Positions 1 through 7,254 of a stretch of 33,209 bases of DNA are shown piece after piece; position 1 is the stretch's first letter; the number at the start of each line of letters is the position of its first letter. This DNA comes from Verrucomicrobiota bacterium (GTDB taxonomy: Bacteria > Verrucomicrobiota > Verrucomicrobiia > Chthoniobacterales > JAFAMB01). A model generated the notes under the pieces. It was not told the origin of the DNA, did not search any database, and worked only from the letters and a program-made list of their open reading frames with translations. The translations under genes were made by a program, and so were the position numbers. The stretch lies in contig JAFAZK010000291.1 of NCBI GenBank assembly GCA_019239825.1, forward strand, positions 1-33,209, in the 5' to 3' direction.

Positions 1-1
1 C

Positions 2-1543
2 GGCCTGTTGATTCTCTGTCGAAGTGGCGAGCGGCGGATAGAGGCGGACGCCACTACCAGCGGCGACACCATTGTCGTCCGTTTGCTGGAAACCCCCGCA
101 GCCGACGCGGCGGTCCCAGATTCGATTGTCCATTATGTGGCGCGCACCCATGAGAGTGTAATTCTCGAAGATGCCTCAGCCCAGCATCCGTTTTCCGCAG
201 ACGCTTACTTCCGTCGGCAGCATGCCCGTTCAATTCTCTGCACGCCGCTGATTAACCAAGCCAAACTTATCGGTCTGCTCTACCTCGAAAATAATCTGGC
301 GCCGCACATTTTCACTCCTGACCGCATCACCGTGTTGAAGGTACTTGCCTCGCAGGCGGCAATCTCCCTAGAGAATAGTCGCCTTTACCGCGATATCAAA
401 GAGCGCGAAGAAGCCTTACGCCAAAGTGAGGCCTATTTATCCGAGGCGCAGAGACTAAGCCACACAGGCAGCTTCGGCTGGGATGTAACTGGCAGGAAAA
501 TTTACTGGTCGCAGGAAACCTTCCGCATCTTTGCCTACGACCCTGCGACTGAACCCACTTTGGAACTGGTACTCCAGCGAACTCATCCAGAGGACAAAAG
601 GATGGTTCGCGAACTTTTTGATCGTGTTTCGACTGAAAAAAAGTTTTTCGATTTTGAGCATCGATTGCTGATGCCTGATGGGTCTGCTAAATATCTCCGG
701 GTGGTGGGTCACCCCTCGACCAAAGACGAGTCAGGCAGATTCGAATTTGTTGGCGCGGTGACGGACATCACTGAGCGAAGACGGGCTGAGGAAGCAGTGA
801 GCAAGGCACAAGCGGAGTTGGCTCACGTATCACGGGTGGTGACAATGGGAGAGCTGACTACCTCGATCGCACATGAAGTCAATCAGCCGCTGACTGCAGC
901 GCTGAACAGCGCTAGCGCTTGTTTGCGTTGGCTAGCGGCCAATGAGCTGGACGAGGCACGACAATCTACCTCGCGGGTGATCGCAAGTGTGCGTCGAGCT
1001 AGCGAAATCATCGCCGGGATTCGTGCGTTGGCTAAGAAGGCGCCGCCGCAAAAGGAGCTACTCGGCCTCAATGAAACAATTGGTCAAGCCATCGTCATGG
1101 TCCGCAGCGAACTCCACGATCATAACGTTTCGCTACAGACTCAGCTCGCAAATAATCTACCGCTGATCAAAGGAGACAGGGTCCAATTGCAACAGGTCAT
1201 CCTCAACTTATTCATCAATGCAATCGAAGCGATGGCTGAAATCGAAGAAGATCCGCGAATATTGTCGGTGAGTTCGGAACGAACTACTGACGTCTCTGGC
1301 GACCCGGGCGACGTATTAATCGGGGTGCGAGATTCGGGACCCGGGCTGGATATGAAGAGTCTTGATCGTCTGTTTGATTCCTTCTATACGACTAAGTCTC
1401 AAGGTCTGGGCATGGGGTTAGCGATCAGCCGTTCAATTATCGAGGCTCACGGAGGACGCCTTTGGGCGGAAAACTCCCCTAAAGGCGCTCTGTTTCAATT
1501 TACGTTACCGATTTTGCCGGAGCGAGCGAGCAGTGAGCAGTGA
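2..1543 (+). CDS. GAF-PAS sensor histidine kinase (5' end outside window)
   Basis: Sensor kinase that would autophosphorylate on histidine and pass phosphate to the response regulators just downstream. The reading frame is open from the first codon of the window with no convincing start, so the N-terminus is missing; related proteins often carry further N-terminal domains (kinase/AAA), but this cannot be seen here. Counting from the TTG at position 8: a GAF domain at about 1-125, a PAS fold at about 145-255 ending in the typical TDITERRRAEE linker, a HisKA helix with the phosphoacceptor in IAHEVNQPL (His 289), then an HATPase domain with the N box (NLFINAIEAM), DSGPGLD and GLGMGLAIS. No transmembrane segment is visible, so the visible part is probably cytoplasmic. 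The last residues (ASSEQ) are encoded by the repeat array that borders the next gene, so the original C-terminus may have been altered. The input sensed is unknown. Confidence 0.93.
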   Translation, partial: GLLILCRSGERRIEADATTSGDTIVVRLLETPAADAAVPDSIVHYVARTHESVILEDASAQHPFSADAYFRRQHARSILCTPLINQAKLIGLLYLENNLAPHIFTPDRITVLKVLASQAAISLENSRLYRDIKEREEALRQSEAYLSEAQRLSHTGSFGWDVTGRKIYWSQETFRIFAYDPATEPTLELVLQRTHPEDKRMVRELFDRVSTEKKFFDFEHRLLMPDGSAKYLRVVGHPSTKDESGRFEFVGAVTDITERRRAEEAVSKAQAELAHVSRVVTMGELTTSIAHEVNQPLTAALNSASACLRWLAANELDEARQSTSRVIASVRRASEIIAGIRALAKKAPPQKELLGLNETIGQAIVMVRSELHDHNVSLQTQLANNLPLIKGDRVQLQQVILNLFINAIEAMAEIEEDPRILSVSSERTTDVSGDPGDVLIGVRDSGPGLDMKSLDRLFDSFYTTKSQGLGMGLAISRSIIEAHGGRLWAENSPKGALFQFTLPILPERASSEQ

Positions 1544-1560
1544 GCGGTAAGCAGTAAGCA
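1521..1560. repeat. Left inverted-repeat array of the four-helix element
   Basis: A run of degenerate 7-base units of the type AGTGAGC/AGTAAGC. The core 1537-1554 (GCAGTGAGCGGTAAGCAG) is exactly the reverse complement of 2071-2088 on the other side of the four-helix-bundle gene. It overlaps the last codons of the histidine kinase. Confidence 0.85.
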
Positions 1561-1567
1561 TTTTACT

Positions 1568-2023
1568 ATGAGTGAATCGGATGGAGCGTTTCGGTCGTTG
1601 AGTAAGGGCTTCGTTCAGGATTATACAGATCTCCTGGCCAATCGGATGAGTTTTAAGCTGAGCAAAGAAATTTTTGAAGTGACGAAGGAATTTCCTAAGG
1701 AAGAGATGTATTCTTTAACCGACCAGTTTCGCCGAGCGATACGGGCTGTAGGAGCCAACATTGCAGAAGCCTGGGGCAAACGACGGTACGAGAAGCATTT
1801 CGTAAGTAAGCTCACCGACGCAGATGCCGAACGCTTAGAGTCGCAACACTGGCTGCGAACCTCTTACGCCTGCGAATATCTTACTAACGATCAAGCGGAG
1901 AAAATGAACGAAAGATTGTTGGAGCTCGGCCGCCTTTTAAATGGCATGATCGAAAGATCATCCGCTTTTGTCATTGGAGATGATCGCGTCCGAGAGGACC
2001 ATTCGATCGACGAATTCTTTTAA
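1568..2023 (+). CDS. Four-helix-bundle protein (23S rRNA intervening-sequence protein family)
   Basis: A 151-residue protein with the hallmarks of the IVP/bAvd-like four-helix-bundle family: a YSLTDQFRRA segment near residue 48, ANIAEAWGKRRYEKHF near 63, and a C-terminal helix with LLELGRLLNGMI. The family forms pentameric helical barrels; its cellular role is not established. Members are found in intervening sequences of 23S rRNA genes and as accessory proteins (Avd) of diversity-generating retroelements. Here it lies between a histidine kinase and its regulator, flanked on both sides by inverted arrays of 7-base repeats, which looks like insertion into a pre-existing operon. No reverse transcriptase or variable-repeat gene is nearby, so a DGR is not supported. 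ATG at 1568 is used; the Shine-Dalgarno is weak because the repeat array occupies the leader. Confidence 0.9.
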   Translation: MSESDGAFRSLSKGFVQDYTDLLANRMSFKLSKEIFEVTKEFPKEEMYSLTDQFRRAIRAVGANIAEAWGKRRYEKHFVSKLTDADAERLESQHWLRTSYACEYLTNDQAEKMNERLLELGRLLNGMIERSSAFVIGDDRVREDHSIDEFF

Positions 2024-2038
2024 AGACACCGAGCTCCG

Positions 2039-2093
2039 CTTACCGCTAACTGCTTACTATTTACTGCTTCCTGCTTACCGCTCACTGCTTACT
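2039..2093. repeat. Right inverted-repeat array of the four-helix element
   Basis: Array of 7-base units (GCTTACC, GCTTACT, GCTCACT) immediately before the FixJ-type regulator. Its reverse complement resembles the left array at 1521-1560, with an 18-bp perfect match (2071-2088 against 1537-1554). The start codon of the regulator at 2097 lies only a few bases beyond it, so the array forms most of that gene's leader. Confidence 0.85.
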
Positions 2094-2096
2094 AGT

Positions 2097-2717
2097 ATGC
2101 CTGAGCCAACAGTTTTCATAGTCGACGATGACGCGCTCGTGCGCGAATCGCTCAAAGATCTCATTCGCTCGGTTGGGCTGCGAGTTGAGCTGTTCGCGTC
2201 GGCTCAAGAGTTCCTGCGAGCCCAACACCCAGATGCGCCGACTTGCTTGGTGCTTGATGTGCGCATGCCGGGTCTGAGCGGGTTCGACTTGCAGAAGCAA
2301 GCTTCAGAGGCGGGTCTGGAAATTCCGATCATATTCATTACTGGTCACGGCGACATTCCGATGACGGTCCGTGCGATGAAGGCCGGAGCCATTGAGTTTT
2401 TGTCAAAACCTTTCCGTGACCAGGATCTGCTCGATGCGATTCAGCAAGCGCTGGAACGGAGCCGAAAAGCTCGCGAGCAACAGGCGGTCACTAAAGAGCT
2501 GCGCCGGCGTTTTGCATCGCTCACACCACGCCAGCGCGAAGTCATGGAAAGAGTTGTGGCGGGCCTGATCAACAAAGAGACAGGAGCCGAACTCGGTATC
2601 AGCGAAAAAACCGTCAAAATTCAGCGACATCAAGTGATGGAGAAGATGGGCGCCCGTTCGTTACCCGAACTGGTTAGGATGGCCGATAGCCTGGGGATAA
2701 TAGGCCGAAAGTCCTAA
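2097..2717 (+). CDS. FixJ-type response regulator (receiver + LuxR-type HTH)
   Basis: A two-domain transcriptional regulator of 206 residues. The receiver occupies about 1-120, with the acidic pocket VDDD near residue 10, the phosphoacceptor Asp54 in LVLDVRMPG, and the conserved Lys in FLSKPF. A LuxR-type helix-turn-helix follows (LTPRQREVMERVVAG to KTVKIQRHQVMEKM). [18 protein letters not shown] is typical of the FixJ/TodT/StyR branch. The frame stays open upstream to 1968, but ATG 2097 matches the family start; the extension is encoded by the repeat array. It is presumably phosphorylated by the upstream kinase. It is a candidate, by inference only, for binding the CTACGA-type boxes found elsewhere in the window. 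Confidence 0.92.
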   Translation: MPEPTVFIVDDDALVRESLKDLIRSVGLRVELFASAQEFLRAQHPDAPTCLVLDVRMPGLSGFDLQKQASEAGLEIPIIFITGHGDIPMTVRAMKAGAIEFLSKPFRDQDLLDAIQQALERSRKAREQQAVTKELRRRFASLTPRQREVMERVVAGLINKETGAELGISEKTVKIQRHQVMEKMGARSLPELVRMADSLGIIGRKS

Positions 2718-2837
2718 TCGGCGTTACTAAGGAAGATTAGAAATTTTCAGTCTTCGGCCTGAGCGTGTCCTATTAGCCTACCTTGCAAATGGATGCCAGA
2801 AGTGAAGTTAGGGATCGAGGCCAAGCAGGTATGGACA

Positions 2838-3218
2838 ATGCAGGCTATGCCAAGAATTCCGTTAATTTCCATTATAGATGATGACGAAGCCATCCGGAGA
2901 TCGCTGGACGACCTGATCCGATCGGCAGGGTTGCGCGCGCGGGGCTTTTCTTCAGCCGAAGCGTTCCTGCAATCAAATCAAAGGAGCGAGACAGACTGCC
3001 TCATTCTTGATTTATGCTTACCTGGAATGAGTGGACTTGAGCTCCAACGTCAGCTGGCTGATGACAATTTCGACCTGCCGATCATTTTGATGACGGCACA
3101 CGAAAGTGGAGATCAGCGAAGACAAGCCATCGAAGCGGGTGCCGTCGCGTTTTTGAGTAAGCCCTTTGAGGAGGCAGATCTACTGAATGCAATTGATAGG
3201 GCTCTAAAAGATATGTGA
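2838..3218 (+). CDS. Single-domain response regulator (receiver only)
   Basis: A lone receiver domain. Visible features are the IIDDDEA acidic pocket, the phosphoacceptor Asp in [13 protein letters not shown], the switch Thr in LMTAHES, and Lys in FLSKPF. It has no output domain, so it may act as a phosphate sink, a phosphorelay intermediate or a protein-protein switch. Closest in style to the receiver of the FixJ-type regulator upstream, from which it may derive by duplication; it lacks the GHGDIPM motif of its neighbours and has AHESGDQ instead. Start alternatives in frame are 2793, 2838 and 2847; 2838 is chosen because an AGCAGG lies about nine bases upstream. It sits 120 bp after fixJ-like and 55 bp before the NtrC-type gene. 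Confidence 0.85.
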   Translation: MQAMPRIPLISIIDDDEAIRRSLDDLIRSAGLRARGFSSAEAFLQSNQRSETDCLILDLCLPGMSGLELQRQLADDNFDLPIILMTAHESGDQRRQAIEAGAVAFLSKPFEEADLLNAIDRALKDM

Positions 3219-3273
3219 TCCAAAACAGTTAGGTTTATTCGCGAGAAACTTGCGACTCGCGAGGAGGTTGACC

Positions 3274-4719
3274 ATGAATGAGCATAACCCGTTTGTCTGT
3301 GTAATCGATGACGAGTCTTTGATTCGAGAAAGCTTGCGCGATTTGTTGCGTTCGGCGGGACTGAAAGTACAGACCTTTGCTTCGGCACAGGAGTTTCTGA
3401 CCAGCCAGCCTTCGGAGACTCCAGCCTGCCTGCTGCTTGATGTACGAATGCCAGGAATAAGCGGTCTGGAACTTCAACGACAACTTTGCAGTGGCGGATC
3501 TCCGGTCCCAATCATTTTCATGACGGGTCACGGTGACATTCCAATGAGCGTGCGCGCGATGAAGGCCGGGGCTTTTGAGTTTCTGACCAAGCCATGTCGG
3601 GACGAGGACCTGCTTAGAGTCGTTAACCAAGCAATTGAACGCGGCTCGCGGACTGGAGAATCTAACAACGAATCCGATGAAGACCGATCATTCCTCAACG
3701 ATGAACTGCGCAACAAAACGAGCTTCTTGGAGATAGTTGGCGAGAGTGAGGCTTTACGTCAGGTATTGCACCAGGTCGAGATAGTTGCCCCCAGTGATGC
3801 GACCGTCTTGGTTCTGGGTGAAACCGGCACTGGAAAAGAGCTGATCGCTCGGGCCATCCACGAACGCAGCCGGCGAAAAGGCAAACCACTTGTCCGGGTC
3901 AATTGCACGTCAATCCCAAAAGAATTGTTTGAAAGTGAATTCTTCGGCCACGCGAAAGGCGCCTTCACAGGTGCGATTCGAGACCGAGCCGGCCGCTTTG
4001 AGGTCGCCGCCGGCGGTACGCTGTTTCTAGACGAAGTCGGTGAAATTCCTGTTGATTTACAGAGCAAACTGTTGCGCGTTCTGCAGGAGAAATCGTACGA
4101 GCGGGTTGGAGAGGAAAAAACGCGGCGGACCGACGTGCGAGTTGTTGCCGCCACCAATCGAGATTTAGCAAAAGAGGTGGCCGCAGGCCGCTTCCGCCCA
4201 GACTTGTACTACCGCCTCAACGTCTTTCCCTTGAAAGTTGCCGCCTTAAGAGAGCGAAAAGCAGATATCCCAGTTCTGGCCACGCACTTCGTGGAGTTGT
4301 CGGCTAAAGAACTCGGATGGCCGAGACCGAGATTAACGCGAGCAGGAATAGAAACGCTCCAAAACTACGACTGGCCAGGCAATATCCGGGAATTGCGTAA
4401 TGTCATCGAGCGCGCTGTCATTTTAGCCCGGGGCGGCGCTCTTGAATTCGATCTTCCTGAAAACGGATCCAATCCCACCCCGATTGAACGAACGGATGTC
4501 AACCAACCGGAACCGAGGATTTTGACCGAGCCAGAGATACGACGCCTAGAGCGCGAAAATATTTTTGCTGTGCTCCAGAAGACTGGCTGGAAAATCAAGG
4601 GCGCCAATGGAGCCGCAGAGCTTTTGGGCGTAAAACCCAACACGTTGATCGCCCGAATACAAAAGATGGGGTTCAAACGGCCTCTCGAAAGGATGCCACA
4701 GACTTCTTCCCGGGCCTGA
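3274..4719 (+). CDS. NtrC-family sigma-54-dependent response regulator
   Basis: Activator of sigma-54 RNA polymerase, 481 residues with the three classical domains. The receiver (about 1-125) has Asp56 in LLLDVRMPG and a FixJ-like [16 protein letters not shown]. The AAA+ domain (about 153-380) has Walker A GETGTGKE at 182-189, the sigma-54-contacting GAFTGA loop at 229-234 and Walker B TLFLDE at 249-254. The C-terminal Fis-type HTH ([18 protein letters not shown] to [11 protein letters not shown]) reads DNA. Start: ATG 3274 preceded by GAGGAGG at 3261-3267; the frame also runs back to a TTG at 3250 without an SD. It is last in the signalling cluster. The end of this gene and the DNA after it are duplicated in decayed form at 30.5-31.1 kb. 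Likely targets are the -24/-12 promoters in this window, by inference. Confidence 0.95.
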   Translation: MNEHNPFVCVIDDESLIRESLRDLLRSAGLKVQTFASAQEFLTSQPSETPACLLLDVRMPGISGLELQRQLCSGGSPVPIIFMTGHGDIPMSVRAMKAGAFEFLTKPCRDEDLLRVVNQAIERGSRTGESNNESDEDRSFLNDELRNKTSFLEIVGESEALRQVLHQVEIVAPSDATVLVLGETGTGKELIARAIHERSRRKGKPLVRVNCTSIPKELFESEFFGHAKGAFTGAIRDRAGRFEVAAGGTLFLDEVGEIPVDLQSKLLRVLQEKSYERVGEEKTRRTDVRVVAATNRDLAKEVAAGRFRPDLYYRLNVFPLKVAALRERKADIPVLATHFVELSAKELGWPRPRLTRAGIETLQNYDWPGNIRELRNVIERAVILARGGALEFDLPENGSNPTPIERTDVNQPEPRILTEPEIRRLERENIFAVLQKTGWKIKGANGAAELLGVKPNTLIARIQKMGFKRPLERMPQTSSRA

Positions 4720-4782
4720 AGCCCTTCGTTCTGCCAACTTTCGCGATGTCCTGATTGCGGAGCGCGTCTTCCCGCGGCCGCG

Positions 4783-5075
4783 CATGTGCGTCAACTTAAG
4801 GTCGGTGGGTCAGTACCCCGAAGGGGTGATAGGACTGAGCCAGGGGTTTTAACCCCTGGTTAATTGTCCGGTGCGACGCACCTGAAAGTGGCGCTAGAAG
4901 ATTATCGTTAACCGGTATCGTTCGCTAGCTCGACCAAATTACGCTAGTCTGGTGCCACTTTCAGGGCACATCGTTTAAAAATACCTAACCCAGGGGTTAA
5001 AACCCCTGGCGCAGTCCTGTCACCCCTTCGGGGTACTGACTAAACGGTTTTCTTCTCTTAAGTTGACGCGCAAGC
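4783..5075. mobile_element. MITE-like palindromic element with terminal inverted repeats
   Basis: A non-coding segment of about 293 bp that is close to a full palindrome. Its ends, 4782-4800 and 5057-5075, are inverted repeats sharing GCGTCAACTTAAG. Inside are paired hairpins: ACCCCgaaGGGGT at 4815-4827 against 5022-5034, and the 20-bp CCAGGGGTT/AACCCCTGG stems at 4840-4859 and 4990-5009. The centre has CTGAAAGTGGC/GCCACTTTCAG. It is flanked by GCGGCCGCG (4774-4782) and GCGGTCGCG (5076-5084), a probable 9-bp target duplication with one mismatch. The duplicated locus at 30.7 kb has CCCGCGGCCGCGGG with no element in it, an apparent empty site. No transposase is encoded, so movement would depend on a partner elsewhere. 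Confidence 0.8.
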
Positions 5076-5084
5076 GCGGTCGCG

Positions 5085-5398
5085 GGACGAAGCGGGCCGG
5101 TAAAGTGCTTAGCTTTTAGTTAGTACGAGTTTTCCGATTAACGGGGTCAAAGTTTTGTGAGATCAAAGATTCTGCACCGATCCCTCCTGACTCCGTTATG
5201 AGCGTAATGCTCTGACAGAGAGGCAGAAACAACGATAACTCCGCCTTGGCACGGGATATGTTTAACCAGGGAAACACCTCAAATTACTCAAAGCTACTAA
5301 CCAATCGATTACTCCCGGTAGATGGAGGGATCCATGCCGGCCGGTAGTAATGCTAATCAAAACGAAACAACCGAGAACTAACAATGATGAATAAACAC
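5085..5398 (+). promoter_or_regulatory. Conserved regulatory leader of the quinone oxidoreductase cluster
   Basis: A non-coding stretch kept in recognisable form at 30860-31150. It includes a small hairpin around GAGCGTAATGCTC, a -24/-12 promoter (5247-5262) and, at 5307-5333, a GATTACTCC-GG-GTAGATGG element. The latter shares its two halves with elements at 15935-15984 and 26761-26810. The end (GAGAACTAACAATGATGAATAAACAC, split across 5373-5398) leads into the SDR stub. Confidence 0.5.
5247..5262 (+). promoter_or_regulatory. Putative sigma-54 promoter (-24/-12)
   Basis: TGGCAC-N5-ATGTT: a full -24 element and a weak -12 element (consensus TTGCA). The same arrangement survives at 31017-31032 in the diverged duplicate of this region. 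It would drive the SDR stub, quinone oxidoreductase, YkgB-like protein and NADH dehydrogenase. Confidence 0.5.
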
Positions 5399-5491
5399 AT
5401 GAAAATCATAGTGCCTGACCGCAGCGGCCTAATCGGCACAAGGCTGGCGAACAACCTTCGCCAACTCCGTCAATCGACCACACTAAAATAA
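5399..5491 (+). pseudogene. N-terminal stub of an SDR / NmrA-like NAD(P)-binding protein
   Basis: Thirty codons from ATG 5399 to TAA 5489-5491. The start MKIIVPDRSGLIGTRLANNL matches the Rossmann opening of atypical SDR proteins (usually MKIVVIGGTGLIGSKLV), with the glycine-rich loop partly lost. The rest of the gene is gone, and the quinone oxidoreductase begins 10 bp later. Related stubs may exist at about 31149 (MKVV) and 31981 (MKIVV), but those are too short to be sure. Confidence 0.6.
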
Positions 5492-5501
5492 ATCTACTCG
5501 T

Positions 5502-6419
5502 ATGCACGCAAAGATGAAAGCAATGGAGTTTACGGACAAAGGTAACCTGCAGCCGGTAATACGTCCGGTTCCCGAGCCGCAAGCGGGCGAAATGTTGATT
5601 CAGGTCTCCGCCGTCGGAGTGATGCCCACAGAAAAGTTTTGGTCTACGACCAGCCATTACGCGGACGGTAAAGTCCGAACCAAGGCGATTCCCGGACATG
5701 AATTCTCAGGCATAGTTGCGGGGTTAGGTGCAGGAGTAACTGGCTACAGTCTGGGAGATGCTGTTTTCGGCTTCAACGATTGGTACGCCGAGGGTGCTAC
5801 GGCTGAGTTCTGCATCACAAAACCAGCGAATCTTTCTCTGAAGCCATCTTCTCTTTCCCACATCGAAGCGGCCTCAGTTCCGATTAGCTTGCTGACAGCA
5901 TGGCAGGGACTGCATGTCCGAGCAAAATTACAGAAAGGCGAACGAGTCCTTATACACGGAGGGGCTGGGGCGGTGGGACTTTTCGCGGTTCAGCTAGCAC
6001 AATCGCGAGGAGCTTATGTGATCGCCACGTCGTCCAAGGCGAACATCGATTTTGTAAAGCAGCTTGGAGCCGATGAGGTCATCGACTATCGAGAGCGCCG
6101 TTTTGAAGAGGCAGGCAAGGTCGATGTGATCTTCGATACTGTGGGTGGAGAAACCTTGGACAGATCCTGGGATCTTCTCAAGCCTAGTGGCAGGTTGGTC
6201 ACGATCCCGGAAGTAGAATCAAGTACCGATCCCCGCTTAAAGAGCGCTTTTTTTATCGTTGAACAGGATGGAGAACAACTAGCTTCACTGGGCCAGCTTT
6301 TCGATTCCGGGGAATTGAAAACCTTTGTCAAAGCCGAGCTGCCAATGGAAGAAGCAGACCATGCTTATAGTGGCTCGATTGTTGGCAATCACGGCAAGCT
6401 AATCATCCGGACGAAATAA
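5502..6419 (+). CDS. NADP-dependent quinone oxidoreductase / zinc-less MDR family
   Basis: Medium-chain dehydrogenase/reductase of 305 residues, likely reducing quinones or enones with NADPH in the cytoplasm. A GroES-like fold comes first (PEPQAGEMLIQVSAVGV, PGHEFSGIVAGLGAGVTGYSLGD). The nucleotide-binding motif of the QOR branch, VLIHGGAGAVGLFAVQLA, follows near residues 150-165, then the C-terminal DVIFDTVGGETLDRSWDLL. The cysteine and histidine ligands of zinc alcohol dehydrogenases are absent. ATG 5502 is used; ATG 5514 (MKAMEF) is equally possible. The leader sequence just before it (CACTAAAATAAATCTACTCG) reappears in degraded form at 28160-28192 in front of a decayed NADH-dehydrogenase fragment. 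Confidence 0.9.
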   Translation: MHAKMKAMEFTDKGNLQPVIRPVPEPQAGEMLIQVSAVGVMPTEKFWSTTSHYADGKVRTKAIPGHEFSGIVAGLGAGVTGYSLGDAVFGFNDWYAEGATAEFCITKPANLSLKPSSLSHIEAASVPISLLTAWQGLHVRAKLQKGERVLIHGGAGAVGLFAVQLAQSRGAYVIATSSKANIDFVKQLGADEVIDYRERRFEEAGKVDVIFDTVGGETLDRSWDLLKPSGRLVTIPEVESSTDPRLKSAFFIVEQDGEQLASLGQLFDSGELKTFVKAELPMEEADHAYSGSIVGNHGKLIIRTK

Positions 6420-6596
6420 TCCCGCTCGCCGTTGCTACAACTATACCTGCTCTTACCATCCAAACATGACCGGCAAATTGATCGTTCAACAGCCGATAGC
6501 AGAGGCACTCGCCTTTGAGGAATCAAGACGGTCTAGATCTGAACACAAACAAAACGAAAACCAAACAATAAACTAACTATTTATCTCTTAACTAAC

Positions 6597-7133
6597 ATGA
6601 AGAACACCTATACTAATGAACCTTCGCGCTCGGCCGCTCTTGCCGGGGCGCTCAATCGTCCTGGGATCGGAATTATCCGTTACGGTCTCGTGATCGTACT
6701 GCTTTGGATCGGCGGAATGAAATTCACGAGCTACGAGGCTGCCGGCATCGCGCCTCTGGAGATGCACAGCCCGTTCGTGGATTGGCTCTACGTTCTGCTA
6801 GGGCAGCGCCATATATCCGATCTTCTCGGAATCATTGAGATCGCCTTGGGCGTCGGAATCGCACTACGCTACCTATTTCCGCTCGTCTCCGGTATAGCCA
6901 GCCTGCTCTCGGCCGGGATGTTCCTGACTACCTTGAGCTTTCTCTTCACGACTCCGGGATGGGAACCCACTCTGGGTTTCCCAGCAATCTCCGCGATGCC
7001 GGGCCAGTTCCTGTTAAAGGACGTCGTACTGCTAGGCGCAACGATCTTCACCGCCAGCGAGGCATTTGGCGCCGTCCACAAATCAGAAACTTCTGTCGAA
7101 CACGCCGATAGCGTTACCGCAGGCGCGAGGTAG
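6597..7133 (+). CDS. YkgB/RclC-like (DUF417) inner-membrane protein
   Basis: Membrane protein of 178 residues with four probable transmembrane helices. YkgB-family signatures are visible: IIRYGLVIVLLWIGGMKFTSYEAAGI, split here as RYGLVIVLLWIGG and MKFTSYEAAGIAPLEMHSPF, then LFTTPGWEPTLGFPA. In Escherichia coli the family member RclC belongs to the reactive-chlorine resistance operon together with a flavin disulfide reductase; here it sits 121 bp before a flavin NADH dehydrogenase. Biochemical activity is unknown. The leader is A/C-rich (CAAACAATAAACTAAC). A paralogue lies at 10239-10805 on the opposite strand, with long identical stretches, and a more distant DoxX protein is at 25999-26598. 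Confidence 0.85.
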   Translation: MKNTYTNEPSRSAALAGALNRPGIGIIRYGLVIVLLWIGGMKFTSYEAAGIAPLEMHSPFVDWLYVLLGQRHISDLLGIIEIALGVGIALRYLFPLVSGIASLLSAGMFLTTLSFLFTTPGWEPTLGFPAISAMPGQFLLKDVVLLGATIFTASEAFGAVHKSETSVEHADSVTAGAR

Positions 7134-7147
7134 CATTCTGGTCGTTC

Positions 7148-7175
7148 GGACAGCGTATCATTAGGTCCGCTGTCC
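7148..7175 (+). promoter_or_regulatory. Inverted repeat between the YkgB-like gene and ndh
   Basis: GGACAGCG (7148-7155) and CGCTGTCC (7168-7175) form a perfect 8-bp stem with a 12-base loop, 15 bp after the YkgB-like stop codon. No U-tract follows, so it is either a factor-binding palindrome, an RNA-processing hairpin or a poor terminator. Confidence 0.4.
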
Positions 7176-7254
7176 AGGGAACGGCATGAGTTACCTAGGA
7201 AGGTTGAAACTGTAGAAAATTTCTCGCCTGAACAGCGCGGGAGAAAGAAGAATT

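Noticed and set aside
1568..2023. Diversity-generating retroelement, suggested by the Avd-like fold
   Set aside because: No reverse transcriptase, template repeat or variable repeat is visible; the protein fits the broader four-helix-bundle family.
1521..2093. CRISPR array, because of short regular repeats
   Set aside because: Units are 7 bases with no spacers and in inverted orientation on the two sides of a gene; no cas genes.
6466..6573. 36-codon frame (MTGKLIVQQPIAEAL) between the quinone oxidoreductase and the YkgB-like gene
   Set aside because: No ribosome-binding site, no recognisable family and the second half is A-rich leader sequence; could be another gene stub but cannot be supported.
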